A DNA stretch of 64,000 bases. It comes from Prosthecobacter vanneervenii. GTDB taxonomy: Bacteria > Verrucomicrobiota > Verrucomicrobiia > Verrucomicrobiales > Verrucomicrobiaceae. Under the pieces are notes generated by a model. That model was given only the letters and a program-made list of their open reading frames with translations, was not told the DNA's origin and made no database searches. Position 1 is the stretch's first letter, and the number at the start of each line of letters is the position of its first letter. The position numbers were made by a program, and so were the translations under genes. Location of the stretch: positions 338,331 to 402,330 of the forward strand of contig NZ_JACHIG010000006.1 in NCBI RefSeq assembly GCF_014203095.1. The letters run 5' to 3'. Below are positions 37,512 to 45,365 of this stretch, piece after piece.

Positions 37512-38471
37512 ATGAAACCCCTCCTCGTCATCGCCCTGGCCATCGCCGTCGGATACGTCTCCTACGAGTATGTCTATCCGCCCTTTGCAGACGCCATGAA
37601 GTTCACCAAGCATGTGCCCAAGCCTGCGCCAAAAAAAGAGGTGGCAGTGGCTCCGGCTCCCAAGCCGGTGAAAAAGGCTGAGCCCAAGGTCGTCATGGAG
37701 GAGCCCAAGCCGGAACCCAAGCCGGAGATGAAGCCCGAAGAGCCCAAGCCTGAAATGCCCAAGGCCCCCGAGCCCGTGGCAGATCCCAATGCTTTCGTCC
37801 CGCCCGTTTATCCGCCAGCAGACCAGCTGACTCAAAACTGGACCGTGATCCCCAAGAACTTCTTCAAGGAGCCCAAGCAGGTCACCATCAAAAAAGACCT
37901 CAAGCTGGAAATGCAGATGGGCAAGGCCACTGCCGCCACCAACTTCAAGGCTGGTTCCAAAATTTTCGTGATGGATCAGCAGGGCCCCAATCTCGTCGTC
38001 GGTGCCTCTGCAGGTTCCCCCATGCGTGGCCTCGTCGCCATGGAGGACACTGACTTCAAGGACGTCTTCACCGCCGCCTATGAGCAGGTGAAAGTGATCG
38101 CGATCGAAAACGCCCGCAAGGCCCACGAATACCGTCTCGCCGCCGCCGAGCGCGCCAAGAACGCCCCTGCTCCCGCCGCTGGTGGCGGTGGCAGCAGCAA
38201 TAGCAAGCCTGCCAAAGACGCCGACGGCTCCTATCCCATGCTGCTCGCCAGCATGAAGGCCGGCGAAGTCACTGAGATCAAGCCCGACAACGTCAAGTCC
38301 TGGGGCGAAGTCGCCCAGGAAAAAATTGACGGCACCGACTACTGGACCGTCAATGTGAAGTACGAAACCCAGACCATGTTCGGCAAGTTCGAAACCGAAG
38401 CCCAGGCCCGCATCCGCAACGGCAAGGTCGAGAAGTGGGTCTATACAGGCTCTGGCGAAGTGGTGCCTTAA
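37512..38471 (+). CDS. Secreted or anchored protein with Pro/Lys/Glu-rich linker
   Basis: Protein of 319 residues that I do not recognise. It begins with a signal anchor (PLLVIALAIAVGYVSYEYVY), then a 60-residue linker of repeated KP/EP units (KPEPKPEMKPEEPKPEMPK), likely extended as in TonB-type proteins. Residues 105-165 form a beta-rich module (VTIKKDLKLEMQMG, GSKIFVMDQQGPNLVVG), followed by a charged helix, a glycine-serine hinge (AAGGGGSSNSK) and a C-terminal module ending VEKWVYTGSGEVVP. The layout suggests an anchor that spans the periplasm. It is preceded by a strong promoter and followed by two identical hairpin repeats, so it is probably a well-expressed single gene. Confidence 0.6.
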   Translation: MKPLLVIALAIAVGYVSYEYVYPPFADAMKFTKHVPKPAPKKEVAVAPAPKPVKKAEPKVVMEEPKPEPKPEMKPEEPKPEMPKAPEPVADPNAFVPPVYPPADQLTQNWTVIPKNFFKEPKQVTIKKDLKLEMQMGKATAATNFKAGSKIFVMDQQGPNLVVGASAGSPMRGLVAMEDTDFKDVFTAAYEQVKVIAIENARKAHEYRLAAAERAKNAPAPAAGGGGSSNSKPAKDADGSYPMLLASMKAGEVTEIKPDNVKSWGEVAQEKIDGTDYWTVNVKYETQTMFGKFETEAQARIRNGKVEKWVYTGSGEVVP

Positions 38472-38487
38472 AAGCACGGGTCACAGC

Positions 38488-38587
38488 TTCACAGTCAAAA
38501 GATCAAACAGTGGTCAAGGTGGAGACACCTTGACCATTTCACAGTCAAAAGATCAAACAGTGGTCAAGGTGGAGACACCTTGACCAT
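38488..38587. repeat. Perfect 50-bp tandem repeat, two copies, each with a GAGA-loop hairpin
   Basis: Units at 38488-38537 and 38538-38587 are identical. Each contains TGGTCAAGGTG-GAGA-CACCTTGACCA (38511-38536 and 38561-38586): an 11-bp perfect stem capped by a GNRA-type tetraloop on the forward strand. The second is followed by TTTTCTT, so it could end transcription of the gene at 37512. Confidence 0.85.
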
Positions 38588-38653
38588 TTTCTTGATGGCT
38601 TGATCTCCTGACCTCTTGACTCCAATCCCGCCCCCGCCACGTAAACAACCCCG

Positions 38654-39940
38654 ATGAAAATCATCCGCCATACCGACCCCGGCTATCCCGCCGCCGCTTC
38701 CGCCCTCAACCGCCGTGCCGAGGCCAGCGATGCCGTGCGCGAAGTCGTCTCAGGGGTCATCAAGGCCGTGCGCGAGCGCGGAGACGCCGCAGTGCTGGAA
38801 CTCGTGGAAAAGTTTGACGGTGCCAAGCTCACCCCCGCCCAGATGCGTGTCCCCCAGGCCGAGCTCGACGCCGCCTGGGACGCCGCAGATGCCACTCTCA
38901 AGTCCGCTTTGCAGGCTTCTCAGCGCAACGTCGCCGCCTTCGCCCAGCGCAGCCTGCGTCAGGAATGGAGCTTTAAAAACGAACAAGGAGCCACCGTCGG
39001 GGAGGTCTATCACCCCTTCGAGCGCGTCGGCTGCTACGTGCCCGGCGGCACCGCCCCGCTGGTCTCCACCTCCATCATGACCGTCGCCATCGCCGCCGCC
39101 GCAGGTGTGCCGGAGATCGTTGTCTGCACCCCCTGCGGTCGGGATGGCACCGTCAATCCCGGCCTCCTTGCCGCGCTCAAGCTCGCAGGTGCCACCGAGG
39201 TCTATAAAATCGGCGGCTCCCAGGCCATCGCCGCGCTCGCCTTCGGCACCGAAACCATCCGTCCCGTCACCAAAATCTTCGGCCCCGGCAACAGCTACGT
39301 CGTCGAGGCCAAGCGCCAGGCCTTCGGCGTCGTCTCCATCGATCTCCTCCCCGGACCCAGCGAGGTCCTAATCCTCGCAGATAAGTCCGGCAATCCCGCC
39401 TTCATCGCCGCAGACATCCTCGCCCAGGCCGAGCACGGAAAGGACAGCATGGCCGGTTTCCTCACCGACGACGCTGCTCTCCTCGATGCCGTCGTCGCCC
39501 AGGTCGCCGAGCAGTCTGCCACGCTGAGCCGTCAGGCGCAGCTCACCCCTGTTTTGGAAAAAGGTGTCTTCCTCATGCTCGTGCCCAGCATGGAGGAGGG
39601 CGCACGCCTGGCCAATGATTTCGCGCCAGAGCATCTCACGCTCATCACCACTCGGGAGCAGGACATCCTGCCCCTCATCCGCACCGCCGGCGCTATCTTC
39701 CTTGGCAACTATTCCCCCGTGGCCGTGGGCGACTTCCTCGCAGGCCCCAGCCACACGCTGCCCACTGGCGGCTCTGGCAAATCCTTCCCCGGCATCACCG
39801 CAGACATGTTCCAGCGCCGTACCAGCATCATCCGTCTGGACCGCGAGAGCTGCGCCAGGTCCGAGCCCGTCGTCAGCGCCATCAGCGCCGTCGAGGGACT
39901 TGATGCCCACGCCCGTTCGGTGTTCATTCGTGGTGTATGA
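38654..39940 (+). CDS. hisD: Histidinol dehydrogenase
   Basis: NAD-dependent, zinc-containing enzyme for the last two steps of histidine synthesis, 428 residues, the standard length. Motifs: VGCYVPGGTAPLVSTSIMT, GGSQAIAALAFGTETI, KIFGPGNSYVVEAKR, the signature LLPGPSEVLILADKSGNP, AEHGKDS and the late PSHTLPTGGSGKSFPGIT. All expected metal and catalytic residues appear present. Other his genes are absent from the window. Its stop overlaps the ATG of the next lipoprotein gene (39937-39940), an unexpected partner for a histidine enzyme. Confidence 0.96.
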   Translation: MKIIRHTDPGYPAAASALNRRAEASDAVREVVSGVIKAVRERGDAAVLELVEKFDGAKLTPAQMRVPQAELDAAWDAADATLKSALQASQRNVAAFAQRSLRQEWSFKNEQGATVGEVYHPFERVGCYVPGGTAPLVSTSIMTVAIAAAAGVPEIVVCTPCGRDGTVNPGLLAALKLAGATEVYKIGGSQAIAALAFGTETIRPVTKIFGPGNSYVVEAKRQAFGVVSIDLLPGPSEVLILADKSGNPAFIAADILAQAEHGKDSMAGFLTDDAALLDAVVAQVAEQSATLSRQAQLTPVLEKGVFLMLVPSMEEGARLANDFAPEHLTLITTREQDILPLIRTAGAIFLGNYSPVAVGDFLAGPSHTLPTGGSGKSFPGITADMFQRRTSIIRLDRESCARSEPVVSAISAVEGLDAHARSVFIRGV

Positions 39941-40671
39941 ACCCACGCCTCTGCCTGCTTGCCTTGCTGCTCGTTTCCTGCGGCAAGGAAGAACCTGCTC
40001 CTGAGCCCAAAGCAAAGGGCGCTCCGCCTTCTGCTCCTGCCTCACCCAAACCCGTGGTGCAGGAGAAAAAACTGCCACCGGTTCCGCAGGGCAAGCTCCA
40101 GCAGATGGACCCCGCCAAGGCCAAGTTCATCGCCATCCCCAGCACCCCGCCCGACGCCAAGGACAAAGTCGCAGACAAGCCCAAAACCGATGCGCCAAAG
40201 CCAGCGGTCACTACGGCCAAACCGGCTGCCGCTTCAACCACACCCGAGGTTAAAAAGCCCGCTCCTGCTTCAGCTGCTGCCGAAGACAAAAAGCCCTCGC
40301 AGCCCGCTCCAGAGATGAAGCCTGCGCAGGTCTCGCCACCCGCTCAGGTCGTCCAAAAAGCCGCCGTATCTTCTCCCGTGACTGAGGTCAAAAAGCCAGC
40401 CGCTCCGGCCCCCGCCGTAAAACCTGACATGGCTCCAGCCCCTGAAGTCAAAAAAGCAGCTTCCGCAGCGGTTCCTGCTTCAGCGCCAGCCGCCGAAGTT
40501 AAAAAGGCCACCCCCACGCCTGCACCGCCCGCGACTCCATCACCAGCCCCCGAAGTGAAGAAAGTCACGGCAGCCACCGCCACAGAACCAGCGCCTGAAA
40601 TTAAAAAAGCCGCCGCTGCCCCTGCAGTAGAGGTCAAAAAGCCCGTCATCACACCCTCAAGCAGCCAGTAG
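39937..40671 (+). CDS. Lipoprotein with repeated EVKK units
   Basis: Low-complexity lipoprotein of 244 residues. Signal peptide MNPRLCLLALLLVSC with lipidated C15, then an almost wholly Ala/Pro/Lys/Val sequence. A unit of about 15-20 residues ending EVKK or EIKK followed by A or P recurs at least eight times (for example TPEVKKPAPAS, APEVKKAASAA, AAEVKKATPTP, APEIKKAAAAP, AVEVKKPVITP). It is probably extended and positively charged, able to bind peptidoglycan or act as a spacer. It overlaps hisD by ATGA, so it is translated from the same message. I know no family match. Repeat number is likely to vary between strains. Confidence 0.7.
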   Translation: MNPRLCLLALLLVSCGKEEPAPEPKAKGAPPSAPASPKPVVQEKKLPPVPQGKLQQMDPAKAKFIAIPSTPPDAKDKVADKPKTDAPKPAVTTAKPAAASTTPEVKKPAPASAAAEDKKPSQPAPEMKPAQVSPPAQVVQKAAVSSPVTEVKKPAAPAPAVKPDMAPAPEVKKAASAAVPASAPAAEVKKATPTPAPPATPSPAPEVKKVTAATATEPAPEIKKAAAAPAVEVKKPVITPSSSQ

Positions 40672-40703
40672 CACCCACACGGCGTGCAGGCCCAAGGCAT
40701 CCC

Positions 40704-40733
40704 CATAGTGGTCCGCACAGTCCTCTGTGCGGC
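40704..40733. repeat. Intergenic palindromic repeat B, copy 2
   Basis: Identical over 30 bases to 27355-27384, with hairpin CCGCACAG-TCCT-CTGTGCGG. It lies 33 bases after the EVKK lipoprotein, at a convergent gene end. The rest of 40672-40888 (217 bases) has a CCGTCTG/CAGACGG pair near 40801-40835 and nothing else I can support. Confidence 0.65.
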
Positions 40734-40888
40734 TCGCACGCGCATACGAGGGGCAAGAACTCTCAAAACTTAGCACGGAGCCATAGCTGCCGATAAAGTG
40801 CCGTCTGTCTAATCCACCATGCTCGCTGCAGACGGTGGGATGGAGCCAGTCGCTCTCTCTTCGCAGCATTGGATCCCTCCCACGCCTC

Positions 40889-41833
40889 TCACACAGGCAC
40901 CCGAATCTCCAGCCACTGGCTCGTCTCGTCCGCAGCCTTCACCACACGTCCTGCCGCATCCATCGCCGCAGGTACCAGCGCAAAATCCCCCGCCATCAGC
41001 ACCATCCCACCCACGCTGATCTCACCGCTCACCACGGCCAGCGTCAGGCTCTCGCCCACAGCACCCGCTTCTCCATCGCCACTCCTCAGCTTCACATCAA
41101 AGTACTCGCACTTCACCAGCGTGCCGTCCGCCTCCAGCTTCTGCACCCCGGGCTCAAAATCGCTGAAGTCGATGCTCTGCAGGCTCTCCTGCACATGCAG
41201 CGCACGCGGCTTGCCATCCAGCCCCACGCGGTTCCAGTCAAACACCCGGTACGTCGTGTCGCTGTTCTGCTGGATCTCATAGATCAGCAGCCCCGCACCG
41301 ATCGCGTGCACACGCCCGCTCGGGATGAAAAGACACTCACCCGTGCGTGCCTCGATCACATGCACCACATCCGCCACGGTGCCGTTCGCCAGTGCCGTTT
41401 CAAAATCCGCACGCGTCACTCCCGGCTTCAGCCCTGCGTAGATCTTCGCACCCGGGTCCGCATGCGCGATGAACCACATCTCTGTCTTCGGCTCGCCCTT
41501 CAGCGCTTCCGCCATGCTCGCTGGCGGATGCACCTGGATCGAGAGATCATCACACGCATCCAGGATCTTCATCAGCAGCGGATAGGTCGGGCTGCTCGAT
41601 GACAGCAGCGCCTTGCCAAACACCTCCTCGCGGTGCTGCGTCCACAGCTCATGCAGGCTCACGCCATCCGCCGTCACGCTCGGTGCTTCGGGCCGGTCGC
41701 ACACGGTCCAGGCCTCGCCAAAGGGAGTCGTCGCATCCGGCAGCGTTGCGCCCAGCAGGGTCTCCATGCGTCGTCCGCCCCAGACTCGGCTTTGATAAAT
41801 CGGTGTGAAACGAATGAGCTGATTGAATTTCAT
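40889..41833 (-). CDS. manA: Mannose-6-phosphate isomerase, class I short form
   Basis: Zinc enzyme interconverting mannose-6-phosphate and fructose-6-phosphate, 314 residues, the size of the short bacterial (Bacillus-like) ManA. The N-terminus FTPIYQSRVWGGRRME is typical. Zinc ligands are in LSIQVHPP, GEPKTEMWFIAHA and IPSGRVHAIG; RVFDWNRVGLDGKPRALHV follows. I use the ATG at 41833 (MKFNQLIRF) rather than an in-frame GTG six codons upstream. It is divergent from glcD, with 63 bases between. It could feed mannose into glycolysis or supply GDP-mannose synthesis. Confidence 0.9.
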   Translation of the reverse strand: MKFNQLIRFTPIYQSRVWGGRRMETLLGATLPDATTPFGEAWTVCDRPEAPSVTADGVSLHELWTQHREEVFGKALLSSSSPTYPLLMKILDACDDLSIQVHPPASMAEALKGEPKTEMWFIAHADPGAKIYAGLKPGVTRADFETALANGTVADVVHVIEARTGECLFIPSGRVHAIGAGLLIYEIQQNSDTTYRVFDWNRVGLDGKPRALHVQESLQSIDFSDFEPGVQKLEADGTLVKCEYFDVKLRSGDGEAGAVGESLTLAVVSGEISVGGMVLMAGDFALVPAAMDAAGRVVKAADETSQWLEIRVPV

Positions 41834-41859
41834 ATGATCATAATCAACCACAGCGTGCG

Positions 41860-41888
41860 TTGACGCTCTAGCACGAACTCTCCAGAAT
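41860..41888 (+). promoter_or_regulatory. Predicted sigma70-type promoter for glcDF
   Basis: TTGACG (41860-41865), 17 bases, CAGAAT (41883-41888): five and four of six matches. The GTG start of glcD (41897) follows eight bases later, so transcription would begin practically at the start codon. Confidence 0.45.
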
Positions 41889-41896
41889 GCCCTGCT

Positions 41897-43282
41897 GTGA
41901 ACAAAATTGAAGCCCGCCTTATTCAGTCTCTGAATGAAATCTTATCCCCTGACCGGGTGCTGACCTCTGATGAGGATCTTGTCCCCTACAGCTTTGACGG
42001 CACCGCTGCCCTCAAGCAGCGTCCCGGTGCCGTTGTTTTCCCGCTCACGGCCGAGGAGGTTTCAGAGTGTGTGCTGCTCGCACGTCGAAACAATGTCCCC
42101 GTCGTCACACGCGGCTCCGGCACCGGTCTCAGCGGCGGCAGCGTACCGCTGGATGGCTGCCTTGTTATCTGTCTCGTGAAGATGGACAAGCTCATCGAGG
42201 TCGATGAAAAAAACCTCACCCTCCGTGCTCAGAGCGGCGTCATCACCAAGGAGATCGACGATGCCTGCGCCAAGGTCGGCCTCTTCTACCCGCCTGATCC
42301 CGGCTCCATGAAGATCTCCACCATCGGAGGCAATGTGGCCGAAAACTCAGGCGGTCTTCGCGGTCTGAAGTACGGCGTCACGCGCGATTACGTCATGGGC
42401 TTCGAAGTCGTTCTGCCAGACGGCACACTCACCTTCCTCGGAAACAAGTGCGTCAAAGACGTCGCTGGTTACTCCATGAAGGACATCTTCATTGGCAGCG
42501 AGGGCACGCTCGGCATCATCACCGAGGTCATCCTCAAAGTGCTCCCTCGTCCCAAGGCGCGCAAGACGATGCTCGCTCTCTATGACTCCATGGAGGACGC
42601 CGCCAAGACGATCTCCGCCATCATCGCCGCCAAGATCATTCCCTGCACCCTGGAGTTCCTCGATCGCGTCACCGTTCAGTGTGTGGAAGACTACGCCAAG
42701 ATCGGCCTGCCCACTGATGTGGAGGCTCTCGTCCTCATGGAGACAGACGGCCACCCCGTCGTGGTTGAAGAAGAGGCCGCGCAGATGATGGCCCTCGCCA
42801 AGGCCAATGGCGCGCGCGATGTCCGCGCCGCTGCCGATGAGGCCGAAGGCGCCAGACTCGCCGCCGCTCGTCGCAATGCCTTCTCCGCTCTCGCCCGCGT
42901 TCGCCCCACCACCATTCTGGAGGACGTCACCGTTCCGCGCAGCGAACTCGCCGCCATGGTCGCCTTCATCGATGCCGTGGCCAAAAAGCACAAGCTGCAG
43001 ATCGGCACCTTCGGTCATCTGGGAGATGGCAATCTCCACCCCACCTTCCTCACCAACGAGCGCGACCACGAGGAGATGCACCGCATCGAGCTCGCGCTGG
43101 AGGAGATCGTCGAGGAGACCATCCGTGTCGGCGGCACCGTCACTGGAGAGCACGGCGTCGGCCTCGCCAAAAAATCCTTCCTCAAGCGCCAGCTCGGAGA
43201 AGGCAGCTACGAACTCATGCGCAGCATCAAGAAAGCCCTCGACCCCCAGGGCCTGCTGAACCCCGGAAAGATTTTTGATTGA
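41897..43282 (+). CDS. glcD: Glycolate oxidase-type FAD subunit
   Basis: FAD-linked 2-hydroxyacid dehydrogenase of 461 residues, with a GTG start. The PCMH-type FAD domain is at about 40-220 (TRGSGTGLSGGSVPLDGC, GSMKISTIGGNVAENSGGLRG, KYGVTRDYVMGFEVVLPDG) and a GlcD C-terminal domain follows with GTFGHLGDGNLHPTFL and GEHGVGLAKK. It oxidises glycolate to glyoxylate or D-lactate to pyruvate; the sequence does not decide which. The iron-sulfur subunit gene follows at once. No GlcE subunit, normally a third component in E. coli, is present. Confidence 0.92.
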   Translation: MNKIEARLIQSLNEILSPDRVLTSDEDLVPYSFDGTAALKQRPGAVVFPLTAEEVSECVLLARRNNVPVVTRGSGTGLSGGSVPLDGCLVICLVKMDKLIEVDEKNLTLRAQSGVITKEIDDACAKVGLFYPPDPGSMKISTIGGNVAENSGGLRGLKYGVTRDYVMGFEVVLPDGTLTFLGNKCVKDVAGYSMKDIFIGSEGTLGIITEVILKVLPRPKARKTMLALYDSMEDAAKTISAIIAAKIIPCTLEFLDRVTVQCVEDYAKIGLPTDVEALVLMETDGHPVVVEEEAAQMMALAKANGARDVRAAADEAEGARLAAARRNAFSALARVRPTTILEDVTVPRSELAAMVAFIDAVAKKHKLQIGTFGHLGDGNLHPTFLTNERDHEEMHRIELALEEIVEETIRVGGTVTGEHGVGLAKKSFLKRQLGEGSYELMRSIKKALDPQGLLNPGKIFD

Positions 43283-43292
43283 GGAAAGACAC

Positions 43293-44621
43293 ATGGCTTC
43301 CGCAAACCTCCTCCAATCCCTCGACTACTCCGTGCTGCAGCAGTGCATGCACTGCGGCATGTGCCTGCCCACATGTCCCACCTACGTGGAGACCAAGATG
43401 GAGCGCAACAGCCCCCGTGGCCGTATCTCCCTCATGCGCGCTGTGGCCGATGGCGACCTCCAGGTCACCAAGGCGCTCTCAGACGAAATGTACTACTGCC
43501 TCGGTTGCCTGGCCTGCCAGACAGCATGTCCCGCAGGAGTGAACTACGCCGAGCTCTTTGAAACCGCCCGCGCCGAGGTGGAACAGGCTCAGGTGGACGA
43601 CGGTATGCAGCGCGGCTTCTGGCGCTGGCTTTCGCTCAATGTCATCTTTATGCGCCCCTGGCTGCTGCGCCTCATCGGCCGCGTGCTGCATGTGTATCAA
43701 AGCACCGGCCTCGATGCTCTGATGCGCAGGCTTCGCTTCTTTGGCCTCATGCCGCCATCGTTGAAAAAGCTAGAGCCTCAGACCCCCAAGATCGCCGAGC
43801 ACTTTTCCGACGATCTCATCTGGCCGGAGGAAAAGCCAAAACAAGATCGCGGCTACCGCGTGGGCCTGCTCACCGGCTGCATCCAGGACCTCGCTTTTTC
43901 AAACATCAACCGAGACACCGCCGACGTCCTCCTCGCCAACGGCTGCGAGGTCATCACCCCGCGCTCTCAGAGCTGCTGCGGCTCCTTGCACGCGCACAAT
44001 GGCGAACTCGAGCTCGCCCGTGAACTCGCCCGCCGTCAGATCGACAGCTTCGATCTCGATTCTCTCGATGCCATCATCACCAATGCCGGTGGCTGCGGCT
44101 CCCATTTGAAGACCTACGGCCACCTGCTGCACGACGATCCTTTCTACGCCGGGAAGGCAAAGCAGTGGGACAAGAAGGTGAAGGACATTCACGAATGGCT
44201 CGTGCAAATCCGCTTCCGCAAACCCACTGCTGGCGCAGGTGTCAGCGAAGTCACCTACCACGAAAGCTGCCACCTCTGCCACGGTCAGAAGGTCGTCTCC
44301 CAGCCGCGCCAGATCCTAGCCAGCATTCCCGGCCTCACCTTCAAGGAACTGCCCGAGTCCAACTGGTGCTGCGGCAGCGCCGGCATTTACAATATCACCC
44401 AGCCCGAGCAGAGCCAGAAGCTGCTCACTAGGAAAGTGGAAAACCTCCGCCAGGCCGGAGTCCCCGTCGTTGCCACCAGCAATCCAGGCTGCCACCTTCA
44501 ACTCGCCAACGGCCTCCGCGCCTGCAGTAGCCATCCCTGCCAGGAAGTCACCCAGCCCGTGACCTTGCTCGCCCAAGCCTACCGCGCCGAACAAAGCGCC
44601 CAAGGTGGCGGGGTCTCCTGA
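43293..44621 (+). CDS. glcF: Glycolate oxidase-type iron-sulfur subunit
   Basis: Electron-transfer subunit of 442 residues. Two [4Fe-4S] motifs lie near the N-terminus: CMHCGMCLPTCP and CLGCLACQTACP. Two CCG domains follow, with SCCGSLHAHNGE and later NWCCGSAGIYN, typical of GlcF and heterodisulfide-reductase-type proteins. The ATG at 43293 is preferred: a GAGGAAAG ribosome-binding site lies just before it. An in-frame start at 43275 would overlap glcD by eight bases. The final codons overlap repeat A at 44599. It passes electrons from GlcD to a quinone. Confidence 0.92.
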   Translation: MASANLLQSLDYSVLQQCMHCGMCLPTCPTYVETKMERNSPRGRISLMRAVADGDLQVTKALSDEMYYCLGCLACQTACPAGVNYAELFETARAEVEQAQVDDGMQRGFWRWLSLNVIFMRPWLLRLIGRVLHVYQSTGLDALMRRLRFFGLMPPSLKKLEPQTPKIAEHFSDDLIWPEEKPKQDRGYRVGLLTGCIQDLAFSNINRDTADVLLANGCEVITPRSQSCCGSLHAHNGELELARELARRQIDSFDLDSLDAIITNAGGCGSHLKTYGHLLHDDPFYAGKAKQWDKKVKDIHEWLVQIRFRKPTAGAGVSEVTYHESCHLCHGQKVVSQPRQILASIPGLTFKELPESNWCCGSAGIYNITQPEQSQKLLTRKVENLRQAGVPVVATSNPGCHLQLANGLRACSSHPCQEVTQPVTLLAQAYRAEQSAQGGGVS

Positions 44622-44669
44622 CCCCGTTTGCGGTAAGAGAGGCGAGACGGGAGACTCCCCCACCTTGGG
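44599..44669. repeat. Repeat A, copy 2, inside a long imperfect hairpin
   Basis: CCCAAGGTGG (44599-44608) pairs perfectly with CCACCTTGGG (44660-44669) and the stem continues with eight of ten further pairs. An alternative hairpin, GGGGTC-TCCT-GACCCC (44610-44625), uses the same left arm, so the two folds exclude each other. The glcF stop lies inside the structure. Confidence 0.65.
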
Positions 44670-44732
44670 GTTCTGTGGCGTCTTGCGAGCTGCGTCATGC
44701 GTTGACATCTTGATCTCCAAACACCTCTCCCC

Positions 44733-45335
44733 ATGGAACTCGACCTCACCGGCCCTCTCCGCGAAGACGCCTACATGATTCTCGCCGGGCTTGTCACTCC
44801 GCGCCCGATCGCCCTCACCACCACCGTCGATCCCGAAGGCCGCGTAAACGCCGCTCCCTTCAGTTTCTTCAATGTCCTCGGCGACTCCCCACCCATCGTC
44901 GCCATCTGCCCCGGCGACCGCTCCGCTGGTGTGCCAAAAGACACCGCCCGCAACATCCGCCTCACCCACGAATTCGTGGTGAACCTCGTCGATGAAGCCC
45001 TCGCCGAAAAAATGAACCTCTGCGCCGCCACGCTTCCTCCGGGCGAAAACGAGCTTCTCCATGCCGGTCTCACTGCTCTGCCTAGCAGCGTCGTCAAACC
45101 ACCCCGCATCGCCGAAGCCCCCGCCAGCCTGGAGTGCAAAAGCCACAGCATCATCGAGATCGGCGACAACCGCCTCATCATCGGCGAAGTCCTCCGTGTC
45201 CATGTCCGCGATGGCATCTTCGACCCCGCCACCTGGCTCATCAAACCCGCCAACTACCACCCCATCGGCCGCATGCAAAGCCCCAACTGGTACTGTCATA
45301 CCAAGGACATGTTTGAGCTGAAGCGTCCGAAGTGA
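44733..45335 (+). CDS. Flavin reductase-like (FMN-binding) protein
   Basis: Cytoplasmic protein of 200 residues with the split-barrel flavin-reductase fold. Motifs: ILAGLVTPRPIALTTTVDPE, NAAPFSFFNVLGDSPPIVAI, KDTARNIRLTHEFVVNLVDE and LIIGEVLRVHVRDGIF, characteristic of the DUF447/flavin-reductase-like group (PF01613). It binds FMN; the partner and substrate are unknown. A TTGACA lies upstream at 44702 but no -10 can be found at the right distance. Between glcF and this gene stands the imperfect hairpin at 44599-44669. It converges on the esterase gene. Confidence 0.88.
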   Translation: MELDLTGPLREDAYMILAGLVTPRPIALTTTVDPEGRVNAAPFSFFNVLGDSPPIVAICPGDRSAGVPKDTARNIRLTHEFVVNLVDEALAEKMNLCAATLPPGENELLHAGLTALPSSVVKPPRIAEAPASLECKSHSIIEIGDNRLIIGEVLRVHVRDGIFDPATWLIKPANYHPIGRMQSPNWYCHTKDMFELKRPK

Positions 45336-45365
45336 GTAAACAGGTCAGGCGGCTCACAAGCGTGA

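Noticed and set aside
38488..38587. Two-unit repeat considered as a CRISPR remnant
   Set aside because: The units are directly abutting with no spacers, and no cas gene is present.
44702..44707. Perfect TTGACA considered as a -35 box for the flavin reductase gene
   Set aside because: At 16-18 bases downstream only CT-rich sequence is found; no -10 box.
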